From assembly GCA_031365375.1 (NCBI GenBank), contig JANLXZ010000490.1, forward strand, positions 1 to 12,497: a stretch of DNA of 12,497 nt, written 5' to 3'. The DNA is from JAKFWF01 sp031365375 (GTDB lineage Bacteria; Pseudomonadota; Alphaproteobacteria; Rhizobiales; Hyphomicrobiaceae). Below are positions 6,358 through 12,497 of the stretch, in pieces. The translations under genes were made by a program, and so were the position numbers. A model generated the notes under the pieces. That model saw only the letters and a list, made by a program, of their open reading frames with translations. It made no database searches and was not told where the DNA came from. The first letter of the stretch is position 1, and each line of letters starts with the position of its first letter.

Positions 6358-8235
6358 CTAGTTATATTTGACCGGCCAGCAATCGGTATAACCGACTGTT
6401 TTCAGTTGCTCACAGATTCCGTTGGCGAACGCGCGTGAACCCGGTGGCCCAACCACCGAACGATAGACGACACCTCTGCCTTGCGCTGTCAAATCAGCTT
6501 CTTGCACATCGAAGATCTTGCCTTTCAGCACGTCGAAACGTTGCTCCAAATCGACGTTGGCCTTTTGTGCGTCAGCTTTGTTCGCCTTGGACGCGACGAC
6601 AGCAACAAATCCGGTGCCACCGGCCTTGACCGATGCTGGGGGAGCGATCGTTGCAGCGCTTGGCACGCCATTTGAAGCGACCAGGTCGTCCCGGGTCGCG
6701 AGCGATTTCTTGGGCGGCGTGACCCGCTTCAACGCGACGGGCGCCGAAACCTCTGGCGGAGCGACCTCTGCAGCGGCCGCGACTACGGTGCGAGCCTGCG
6801 GGACGACAACACGAGGCTGGGACACGGATGCGGTCGCAATCGGCGCGGAAGGAGGTGTTGCAACTGGAGCGGCTTGCTGCGCCTGAGCCGGGGGCATCTG
6901 AACTACCATCCCGGGAATGGCGGACGCGGTCTGCGCCGGTGCCGACAGCGTACCATCACGACCGACGGTCACCGTCCGTACCCGCTGCACACCGTCGGTC
7001 TCGCCGAGGTTCGGCGCCGGGCCTGAGGCAGCCGTGCCCGCGGGCGCAGCGGTACCGTCACCCAGGCGTTCTTGCAATTTCGACTCCTGGTTCGGGAACT
7101 GTTTGCCGCCGGGGTCTGCGGGCGCGGTCTTCGCGGGGCCCTTAGGTGCGGAAACTTTCGCAACTTGGCCGCCGCTTGATGGTTTGATGAACGTTTTGTA
7201 AGCGTACGCCATGCCGCCGCCGAGCGCGATGGCGCCGACCAAGGCCGACACCATGATCAATCCACGGCGGCCCTTGCGCGGCTCATCATCCTCATAATCG
7301 GGAAGATCGTCCTGATCGTAGGCAAGATCATCAGCATGCTGCAGTTGCCCTGAAGCTTCATTCTCCAACGCCAATGGATCGACAGCTAAGTCGTGCGGGT
7401 TTTGATAACGGTTCGGTTCGGGCGGCAAATCGTTGCGGCGATCATAGGCTCCCGCCAGTTGCCACTGCCCCTCATCGTCCGCCGGTGGCACTTGCTGGTT
7501 GTGAGACTGCGGTAAATCATGAGGCGGCGGAGCCTGATTTGCAGGCTGCCTATTCAAGTTGTAGGCGTGGCTGTTGTGATCTTGCGCGGATGCGGCCGCA
7601 TAGTTCGAGAAATCGTACCCTTGCGGCGCCGAAGCCGCCGGCGCATGAGGCTGCGGAGCATATGAACGCGCAGGATGCAAATGAGGCGCAGATGGCTGTG
7701 CTGCATTCTGCGGCCATTGATCGAAGGCTGCCCCCCGATATGCATCTTGCGGATCGAACGCCGGCGACGGTGATTGCGGCGGCGCATAAGGCTGAGGCTG
7801 CGGCGGAGCGGTCCGTGGGTGCTGCGCACGAATATCGTAACCGCGCGACGACGGATCAGGTGCTCTCGCCAGCGGATCCGGGATCGGTGAATAGCGATCG
7901 AATACTGGCTGGTAAGACGGCTGACCGGCAGCCGGGGCGCTCGCCGGATAATATCCCGGCTGTTGCTGGAACGCCGGTTGATTGGGATACGCTGAGTTAT
8001 TGTGGCCTGGATGCTGATCGTACCCCTGTCCGTTGACGGGATAGCCCGGATCCAAACTGCCGAACGCGGCCGGCGCATGCCGAGGTGGCTGAACCGGCGC
8101 TCCCCTCTGTCCGGGGTGCCCGTCATGCCCCTGAGGGTTGGCTGCCCGGTTGGCTGGATCTTGATCCGCAACCGTCCGCTTGTAGGATGGCTGTGTGCCA
8201 CCCGCTTGGCCTATTGGTCCATTTGACCGAGACAT
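6358..8235 (-). CDS. SPOR-domain envelope protein with long Pro/Gln-rich cytoplasmic arm
   Basis: The 625-residue product has three parts. Residues 1-300 are low complexity, rich in Pro, Gln, Ala, His and Tyr. An acidic stretch (about 302-319) and KGRR precede one membrane helix at about 324-347. A Pro/Ala linker then leads to a SPOR domain at about 540-622, starting GGTGFVAVVASK. SPOR domains bind denuded glycan strands at the division septum, so the protein is expected to sit N-in/C-out in the inner membrane and act in division or wall remodelling, similar in architecture to FtsN though not clearly orthologous. It contains two Cys, C608 and C619, inside the SPOR domain, a pair known to form a disulfide in some SPOR proteins. 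GAGG lies nine bases before the ATG. Location between argS and nagZ is usual for Rhizobiales. The N-arm function is unknown. Confidence 0.85.
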   Translation of the reverse strand: MSRSNGPIGQAGGTQPSYKRTVADQDPANRAANPQGHDGHPGQRGAPVQPPRHAPAAFGSLDPGYPVNGQGYDQHPGHNNSAYPNQPAFQQQPGYYPASAPAAGQPSYQPVFDRYSPIPDPLARAPDPSSRGYDIRAQHPRTAPPQPQPYAPPQSPSPAFDPQDAYRGAAFDQWPQNAAQPSAPHLHPARSYAPQPHAPAASAPQGYDFSNYAAASAQDHNSHAYNLNRQPANQAPPPHDLPQSHNQQVPPADDEGQWQLAGAYDRRNDLPPEPNRYQNPHDLAVDPLALENEASGQLQHADDLAYDQDDLPDYEDDEPRKGRRGLIMVSALVGAIALGGGMAYAYKTFIKPSSGGQVAKVSAPKGPAKTAPADPGGKQFPNQESKLQERLGDGTAAPAGTAASGPAPNLGETDGVQRVRTVTVGRDGTLSAPAQTASAIPGMVVQMPPAQAQQAAPVATPPSAPIATASVSQPRVVVPQARTVVAAAAEVAPPEVSAPVALKRVTPPKKSLATRDDLVASNGVPSAATIAPPASVKAGGTGFVAVVASKANKADAQKANVDLEQRFDVLKGKIFDVQEADLTAQGRGVVYRSVVGPPGSRAFANGICEQLKTVGYTDCWPVKYN

Positions 8236-8280
8236 TCCCGTCGTCCTCGTAACAACCCCCGCTCCCAGAGAATCAGGAGA

Positions 8281-10035
8281 CTAGCGCATCTCCTGCGGAG
8301 CATCGACGCCTAGAATTACCAAACCTGACGATATCACCTGTTGAGTGGCGGTGATAAGCGCTAATCGGTCATTTGTGGCATCGAGATTACCGGGTTGTAT
8401 GAAGCGCAAATGTGGCAAATCATTGCCTCGGGCCCATAGCTGATGGAAAGCGGAGGCGAGCTCGAAAAGGTAAAATGCGAGCCGATGTGGTTCGTGCGCG
8501 CGCGCGGCCGCCGTCACCAACTTCGGAAATGCAGCCAGATGCTTGATTAGCTCGATTTCCGCTGGATCGCCGATGCTCGACAATTTGGCTGACGCGAGAC
8601 GCCCGATATCTAGATTGGGAAATGCCAGTTGTGCGTTGCGAAAAACCGACGCTGCACGTGCGTGGGCATACTGGACGTAAAAAACCGGATTATCCTTCGA
8701 TTGCTCCGTGACCTTGGCAAAGTCGAAATCGAGTGGAGCGTCGTTCTTGCGATACAGCATCATGAAGCGCACCGCATCGCAGCCAACCTCGTCGACGACG
8801 TCGCGCAGGGTGACGAAGGTGCCCGAGCGCTTGCTCATCTTCAGCGGCTCGCCGTTTTTTAGCAGCTTCACGAACTGATAGAACTGCACGTCGAGATCAG
8901 CGTGCCCCTCGCTCAGGGCAGCAACCGCCGCCTTGATGCGCTTGGCATAGCCGCTGTGGTCGGCGCCCAACACATTCACGAGATGGGTGAAACCGCGATC
9001 AAGCTTGTTCTGGTGATAAGCCATGTCGGACGCAAAATAAGTGTAGCCGCCATCAGACTTCTTCAGTGCCCGGTCCATGTCGTCACCGAACTCGGTTGAT
9101 CGGAACAAGGTTTGCGGACGATCCTCCCACTCTTCGTTGGTCTCGCCCTTGGGAGGGGGAAGCGTGCCGACGTATACCAAGTCGCGTGCACTCAATTTCG
9201 CAATCGTTGCGGCAACGAGGTCCTTGTTACCAGTCGTCAACGAGCGTTCCGAGAAGAACACGTCGTGCTTGATGCGCAGACTTGCGAGGTCGGCTCGGAT
9301 CATGTCGAGCATTCCGGCAACCGATGCCTCTCGCACACTTGGTAGCCAATCGGCTTCCGGCTTATCGCGCAGCGTGTTGCCGTGCGCCCTGACCAGCGCC
9401 TCGCCGATCGGCTTCAGATAGTCGCCTGGATAAAGTCCCTCCGGGATCTCACCAATGGTTTCACCGAGCGCCTCGCGATATCGCAGGAACGCTGAGCGCG
9501 CGAGGGTATCGACCTGACCGCCGGCGTCGTTGATGTAGTATTCCCGAGTGACTTCGAAGCCGGCGAACACCATCAGATTTGCAATCGCATCACCGACGAC
9601 GGCGTTACGGCAATGGCCAACATGCATTGGGCCGGTCGGGTTTGCCGACACGTACTCGACGTTGACCCGGCCACCACCGCCGGCATTCATGCGCCCATAC
9701 TGGGCACCCTCGTTCAGTATCTGCGTGATCTGCGATCGCCAGGCATTAGGGTCGAGGGTGAGATTGATGAACCCCGGCCCGGCCACGGATGCCGCAACGA
9801 CACGTGGATCGGCCGCCAGTTTGGCAACGAGCTTGTCGGCGATCTCGCGCGGCTTCATCCGAGCGGGCTTGGCTAACACCATCGCCGCATTCGTCGACAA
9901 ATCACCGTGACTGGGATCACGCGGCGTCTCGACATTGATCGACGACATTTCGAGGCCGGCCGGCAAGGCGCCTTCGTTCATCAATGCCGTCAGCGATTGC
10001 TGCACCAGCTTTTCGATGGTGGCGAACACGTTCAT
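8281..10035 (-). CDS. argS: Arginyl-tRNA synthetase
   Basis: Class I synthetase that charges tRNA-Arg in the cytoplasm. The 584 residues are the expected length. Seen in order: the N-terminal additional domain (about 1-100, with HGDLSTNAAM at 43-52), the class I signature ANPTGPMHVGH (131-141, HIGH variant HVGH at 138-141), the catalytic core with GADHSGY (357-363), a KMSKR-type loop (KMSKRSGTF, 399-407), and the DALR anticodon-binding domain at the C-terminus (about 450-584). The start MNVFATIEKL has AAGGA nine bases upstream. The open frame continues 36 codons further, but that part overlaps the end of dgt and looks non-coding. It lies 61 bp after dgt and 45 bp before the SPOR gene, so co-transcription is likely. 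Confidence 0.97.
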   Translation of the reverse strand: MNVFATIEKLVQQSLTALMNEGALPAGLEMSSINVETPRDPSHGDLSTNAAMVLAKPARMKPREIADKLVAKLAADPRVVAASVAGPGFINLTLDPNAWRSQITQILNEGAQYGRMNAGGGGRVNVEYVSANPTGPMHVGHCRNAVVGDAIANLMVFAGFEVTREYYINDAGGQVDTLARSAFLRYREALGETIGEIPEGLYPGDYLKPIGEALVRAHGNTLRDKPEADWLPSVREASVAGMLDMIRADLASLRIKHDVFFSERSLTTGNKDLVAATIAKLSARDLVYVGTLPPPKGETNEEWEDRPQTLFRSTEFGDDMDRALKKSDGGYTYFASDMAYHQNKLDRGFTHLVNVLGADHSGYAKRIKAAVAALSEGHADLDVQFYQFVKLLKNGEPLKMSKRSGTFVTLRDVVDEVGCDAVRFMMLYRKNDAPLDFDFAKVTEQSKDNPVFYVQYAHARAASVFRNAQLAFPNLDIGRLASAKLSSIGDPAEIELIKHLAAFPKLVTAAARAHEPHRLAFYLFELASAFHQLWARGNDLPHLRFIQPGNLDATNDRLALITATQQVISSGLVILGVDAPQEMR

Positions 10036-10044
10036 ACGAAATAT

Positions 10045-10049
10045 TCCTT
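10045..10049 (-). promoter_or_regulatory. Ribosome binding site that sets the argS start
   Basis: AAGGA on the minus strand, nine bases before the ATG at 10035. It argues against the longer open frame that starts inside dgt. Confidence 0.7.
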
Positions 10050-10096
10050 GGTGCGGCGGGTTTGTCGCCGGCGGCTGTGGCTCAGGTCGTCTCGCG

Positions 10097-11344
10097 CTAA
10101 CGCAACTCGGGCGTCGCGTCAAACAAACGGCGGTGTTCGGCAATTGCGTAACGATCGGTCATGCCAGCGACGAAATCGGCGATCACCCGCGCTTGCGCGC
10201 GGCCTGAATGTCTCGCGGCCAACATCAGCCAATCGTCCGGTAAGGCTGTGCCATCGCGCTGATAACGCATGAACAAGTCACGGACGATTTCCTCGGCACC
10301 ATCCATGATGCGGGTAACGCGTGGATGCCGATAAACGCGGGCGAACAAGAACCGTTTGAGGCCGGCCAACTGCTCTGCGGTATCAATCGAAAAACCGATG
10401 ATTGGCCGCCCTGCGCTTCTGATAGCGTTTGCATCGACCGGAGCCAATTCGCGCAATCGATCCCTGCTCGCCTCCACCAAGTCGCGTATCAACCAAGTGA
10501 TCATGCGACGGCTGACGTCGTAATTGCGCCGGCTCTGGTCGCCGTTGCGGATGCTCAACGTCATAGTGGCGACGATCGGGCTTGCGAGCGGCGCTAACGC
10601 CAAATCTTCAAGCATAATCAACCCAGCCCGCAGCCCATCGTCGATGTCGTGCGTTGCATAAGCGATGTCGTCAGCCAGTGCGGCGACTTGCGCTTCGGCA
10701 CAAGGCCAAGCCGCGATGTCAAAGTCCTGCCCACGCATCACTGTGCTGATCACCCGGCGGGTTGCATCTGCGCCAGGGCCGAGCAACGGACCGTTGTGCT
10801 TGATCAAACCCTCAAGCGTTTCCCATGTCAGGTTCAACCCGTCGAATGCCGCGTATTTGCGTTCGAGCTTCGTTACGACGCGCAAGCTTTGGGCGTTGTG
10901 ATCGAAGCCGCCATGGCTTGCGTTCGCTGTATCGAGGGCACGTTCGCCGGCATGCCCGAAAGGCGGGTGGCCAAGGTCGTGCGCCAGTGCCAAGGCCTCG
11001 GCGAGATCCTCATCCAGGCACAGCTGGCGCGCAACAGTTCGCGCGATCTGGGCAACTTCCAGGGTGTGCGTGAGACGCGTGCGATAGTGATCGCCCTCGT
11101 GATAGACAAACACTTGCGTCTTGTGGGAGAGGCGGCGGAATGCGCTGGCATGAATGACGCGATCGCGGTCGCGTTGATAGTCCGATCGCGTCGGACAAGG
11201 CGGCTCGGCGTACTGCCGCCCTCGCCCTGGAACCTTACTTGCGGCATAGCAAGCCACCCGGCGTTCGCCCGGGGCTAATTGTGCACCATAATCATGATGC
11301 ACAGCGGCGAGCGCGGTAATCGGGTTGGTTGCTACATTATGCAT
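10097..11344 (-). CDS. dgt: dGTP triphosphohydrolase-like protein (HD domain)
   Basis: This family hydrolyses dNTPs to the nucleoside and triphosphate, trimming the DNA precursor pool in the cytoplasm. HD-domain residues are visible: the first metal His in RTRLTHTLEVAQ (H93), the HD pair in LALAHDLGHPPFGHAGE (H122-D123), and a later Asp in ALADDIAYATHD (about D225). RDRVIHASAFRRLSHKTQVF (61-80) and NLTWETLEGLIKHNGP are typical of the rhizobial 'type 2' dGTPase-like group. Its 415 residues are slightly longer than the usual 400 or so. The ATG at 11344 has no good Shine-Dalgarno sequence; a GTG at residue 15 or 30 could be the real start. It opens the long minus-strand row, and its leader region is shared with divergent erpA. 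Confidence 0.92.
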   Translation of the reverse strand: MHNVATNPITALAAVHHDYGAQLAPGERRVACYAASKVPGRGRQYAEPPCPTRSDYQRDRDRVIHASAFRRLSHKTQVFVYHEGDHYRTRLTHTLEVAQIARTVARQLCLDEDLAEALALAHDLGHPPFGHAGERALDTANASHGGFDHNAQSLRVVTKLERKYAAFDGLNLTWETLEGLIKHNGPLLGPGADATRRVISTVMRGQDFDIAAWPCAEAQVAALADDIAYATHDIDDGLRAGLIMLEDLALAPLASPIVATMTLSIRNGDQSRRNYDVSRRMITWLIRDLVEASRDRLRELAPVDANAIRSAGRPIIGFSIDTAEQLAGLKRFLFARVYRHPRVTRIMDGAEEIVRDLFMRYQRDGTALPDDWLMLAARHSGRAQARVIADFVAGMTDRYAIAEHRRLFDATPELR

Positions 11345-11356
11345 CGTGTTCGACGG

Positions 11357-11366
11357 GTTCCGGAAC
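11357..11366. promoter_or_regulatory. Perfect 10-bp palindrome near the dgt start
   Basis: GTTCCGGAAC is a perfect palindrome whose nearest end is 12 bases before the dgt ATG, in the divergent gap. It could be an operator half of a larger site or chance. With GTTC at 11348 it also gives a GTTC-N5-GTTC pair, but the spacing does not fit the alphaproteobacterial LexA box. Confidence 0.2.
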
Positions 11367-11390
11367 TCGTCCGGGCCGCGTTTGCCACAA

Positions 11391-11418
11391 TTGACAATGC
11401 CAGGATGACTCTTATGTC
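11391..11418 (+). promoter_or_regulatory. Candidate erpA promoter
   Basis: A perfect TTGACA (11391-11396) is followed after 16 bp by TATGTC (11413-11418), giving a start roughly 35 bases before erpA. The -35 is strong and the -10 mediocre. The -10 is overlapped by a perfect inverted repeat at 11405-11420. Confidence 0.45.
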
Positions 11419-11420
11419 AT
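11405..11420. promoter_or_regulatory. Inverted repeat ATGAC-N6-GTCAT over the erpA -10
   Basis: ATGAC (11405-11409) and GTCAT (11416-11420) are perfect inverted halves six bases apart, placed over the -10 of the candidate erpA promoter. A dimeric repressor bound here would block erpA. It is close to, but one base short of, the TGA-N9-TCA iron-responsive box described for RirA. No regulator can be named. Confidence 0.35.
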
Positions 11421-11462
11421 AGTAGCATACCGCACTGGCAGCCGGAAAAGGCGTCCCATTTC

Positions 11463-11789
11463 ATGCATACGGTTTCCTTGACTCAGAGTGCCGCCGATCG
11501 GATCAACCAGATCGTCGCGAATGAAGCGGCAAACAAGCTCCTTCGCGTCAGCGTTGAAGGTGGAGGCTGTTCTGGATTTCAGTACAAGTTCGATCTGGTC
11601 GCCGTTGCGGCACCCGATGACGTCGTGATCGAGCGCAGTGACGCGCGCGTACTTGTGGACCCGGTCTCGTTGGAATTTCTGAATGGAGCGGAGATCGACT
11701 TCGTCGACGATCTGATCGGTGCCTCGTTCAAGATCCGCAATCCGAACGCGATCGCATCGTGCGGCTGCGGGACGAGCTTCACCGTTTAG
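11463..11789 (+). CDS. erpA: Iron-sulfur cluster insertion protein, A-type carrier
   Basis: A-type carriers accept Fe-S clusters from the scaffold and pass them to apoproteins. The 108 residues have the three ligand cysteines in the standard places: C36 in GGGCSGFQYKF, and C100 and C102 in SCGCGTSF near the C-terminus. The overall form is ErpA/IscA/SufA; ErpA is preferred because the sequence fits the stand-alone alphaproteobacterial ErpA beside dgt and xthA and no suf or isc genes are near. The start codon has only a poor AAGG about 12 bases upstream. It is transcribed divergently from dgt from a TTGACA promoter, and its TAG overlaps the stop of the convergent membrane protein gene. Confidence 0.93.
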   Translation: MHTVSLTQSAADRINQIVANEAANKLLRVSVEGGGCSGFQYKFDLVAVAAPDDVVIERSDARVLVDPVSLEFLNGAEIDFVDDLIGASFKIRNPNAIASCGCGTSFTV

Positions 11790-12139
11790 TTGAACGTTCC
11801 GAACCCCGCGTGATAGCAAATCACCAGGATCGTGAGGAACATCAACGGCGCCGCGGCCAGTGTTATCGCGCGCGAACGTTGGCCCTCGATACGTAGGATC
11901 CAAGCGAGTACCATTGCAACGATCGGCACTGCCCAAAGCACATTGATAGGATAGTCGAACGGTTCAGCATGGGACCCGATGAACGTGCCTGTTCCCCAGC
12001 GCAGCGGGCCGGCGACGATCGGATAGATCAATGCCCAGCCGAAGAACGTCAATCCCACTAAAAGGAAATTGGCCGCAAAAATTGCGTATAGTCGACCATC
12101 GAGCCGGTCATCTTTGGACGTGATAAAATCATCGGACAT
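11786..12139 (-). CDS. Small three-helix membrane protein of unknown function
   Basis: I do not recognise this family. The 117 residues start with a charged, Asp-rich cytoplasmic-looking stretch (MSDDFITSKDDRLDGR). Three hydrophobic helices follow at about 19-43, 65-83 and 92-112. Between helices 1 and 2 is a Trp/Gly/Pro loop containing RWGTGTFIGSHAEPFDYP, and helix 2 is followed by a basic LRIEGQRSR loop. There is no signal peptide or catalytic motif. The ATG has a weak AGG upstream. The TAA overlaps the erpA TAG tail to tail by four bases, so the two mRNAs have complementary 3' ends. Coding is supported by the coherent membrane profile. Confidence 0.72.
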   Translation of the reverse strand: MSDDFITSKDDRLDGRLYAIFAANFLLVGLTFFGWALIYPIVAGPLRWGTGTFIGSHAEPFDYPINVLWAVPIVAMVLAWILRIEGQRSRAITLAAAPLMFLTILVICYHAGFGTFN

Positions 12140-12159
12140 GGCAATGCCTGACGGATGAG

Positions 12160-12187
12160 TTGAAAAGCTCTACAATGAACCTACAAT
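12160..12187 (+). promoter_or_regulatory. Candidate xthA promoter
   Basis: TTGAAA (12160-12165), 16 bp, then TACAAT (12182-12187): each hexamer differs from the sigma70 consensus at one position. The segment is AT-rich compared with the rest of the window. A second TACAAT at 12171-12176 belongs to a CTACAAT direct repeat (12170, 12181). Transcription would start about 65 bases before the xthA ATG. Confidence 0.55.
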
Positions 12188-12202
12188 CTTAATAAATTCT
12201 TG

Positions 12203-12224
12203 CTTGCTCATCTTTTTGAGCAAG
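12203..12224 (+). terminator. Leader hairpin upstream of xthA
   Basis: CTTGCTCA (12203-12210) and TGAGCAAG (12217-12224) form a perfect 8-bp stem with a 6-nt loop, followed on the plus strand by TATTTT. It lies between the candidate xthA promoter and the gene. It could be an attenuator-like terminator, or a protein-binding palindrome. Half the stem is A-T, so as a terminator it would be weak. Confidence 0.45.
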
Positions 12225-12260
12225 TATTTTCGAGCATTCAAGCACCCTGCGAGCACCTGA

Positions 12261-12497
12261 ATGAAGATCGCGACTTGGAATATCAACGGTGTCAAAGCCC
12301 GTATCGAGACGTTGCTGATGTGGCTTGCCGAGACCAAACCCGATGTTGTTTGTCTGCAGGAAATCAAGACGATCGACGAGGGGTTTCCGAAAGAAGCTAT
12401 CGAGGCTGCCGGCTACGACGTGGCCGTGCATGGCCAAAAGGGGTTCAACGGCGTCGCAATCCTATCGAGGACCCGATTGGAAGATGTGACACGAGGA
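12261..12497 (+). CDS. xthA: Exodeoxyribonuclease III, N-terminal part (3' end outside window)
   Basis: Exonuclease III is the AP endonuclease/3'-5' exonuclease of base excision repair. The 79 visible residues begin MKIATWNINGVKARI, the family opening with the conserved Asn (N7). VCLQEIKT places the metal-binding Glu at E34, the same number as in E. coli ExoIII. GFNGVAILSR (61-70) continues the fold. The later catalytic His and Asp motifs lie past the window edge. The start has a poor Shine-Dalgarno sequence. It is preceded by a good promoter and a hairpin, and is divergent from the small membrane protein gene. Confidence 0.93.
   Translation, partial: MKIATWNINGVKARIETLLMWLAETKPDVVCLQEIKTIDEGFPKEAIEAAGYDVAVHGQKGFNGVAILSRTRLEDVTRG

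Noticed and set aside
7374..8036. 220-codon plus-strand open frame, and a 215-codon minus-strand one at 7554-8201
   Set aside because: Both are shadows of the low-complexity Pro/Gln-rich arm of the SPOR gene; the compositional bias keeps other frames open.
10036..10143. 36-codon N-terminal extension of argS
   Set aside because: It runs into the dgt coding end and is not ArgS-like; AAGGA precedes the internal ATG.
10649..11278. 209-codon plus-strand open frame inside dgt
   Set aside because: It is antisense to the conserved HD-domain region and has no recognisable motifs or ribosome binding site.
11348..11360. Possible LexA (SOS) box GTTC-N5-GTTC upstream of dgt
   Set aside because: The alphaproteobacterial LexA site needs a spacing of seven; five does not fit.
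12170..12367. 65-codon minus-strand ORF overlapping the xthA 5' end
   Set aside because: It is mostly antisense to xthA; the Lys-rich tail reflects the AT-rich leader, with no sign of a gene or insertion sequence remnant.
1..12497. CRISPR array, phage, transposase, toxin-antitoxin or defence module
   Set aside because: No direct repeat arrays, transposase motifs or typical small paired ORFs were seen; all space is taken by the genes listed and short gaps.

Overview
The window looks like a chromosomal segment of an alphaproteobacterium, probably of the order Hyphomicrobiales (Rhizobiales). This is inferred from protein character and gene order: dgt, argS, a SPOR-domain protein, nagZ, scpA, scpB and tatABC in a row, with erpA and xthA beyond, is an arrangement familiar from the Bradyrhizobium/Rhodopseudomonas side of the order. 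No tool was run, so the genus is open. By eye the DNA is moderately GC-rich, with one short AT-rich patch upstream of xthA.

Layout. (1) 1-183, plus strand: the 3' end of a 2-oxoglutarate/Fe(II) oxygenase-like gene. Two tandem hairpins separate it from a long minus-strand block. (2) 11344 down to 274, minus strand, in transcription order: dgt (dNTP triphosphohydrolase), argS (arginyl-tRNA synthetase), a SPOR-domain envelope protein, nagZ (beta-N-acetylglucosaminidase), scpA and scpB (condensin partners), an orphan ABC ATPase, tatA, tatB, tatC, and a 67-codon ORF that repeats the C-terminal hairpin of TatC. Gaps run from -4 to 123 bp, so this may be one long operon or a few overlapping units. 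Possible internal breaks are the 123-bp gap before tatA, with a candidate promoter, and the SPOR-nagZ gap, with a very stable hairpin. (3) 11345-11462: a divergent promoter region with two perfect inverted repeats. (4) 11463-12497: erpA (Fe-S carrier, plus), a small membrane protein of unknown function (minus, overlapping the erpA stop tail to tail), and the 5' part of xthA (exonuclease III, plus), whose leader carries a good sigma70-type promoter and a perfect 8-bp hairpin.

The genes are mostly housekeeping: nucleotide pool control, translation, wall recycling and division, chromosome segregation, Tat export, Fe-S assembly and DNA repair. They do not form one pathway. I see no mobile element, CRISPR array, tRNA, rRNA or defence system, and no stretch above 300 bp without a gene. 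The least ordinary features are the mini-TatC ORF fused by stop/start overlap to tatC, the ABC ATPase inserted between scpB and tatA without a permease, and several well-formed hairpins in transcribed gaps. I found no convincing new multi-gene system.
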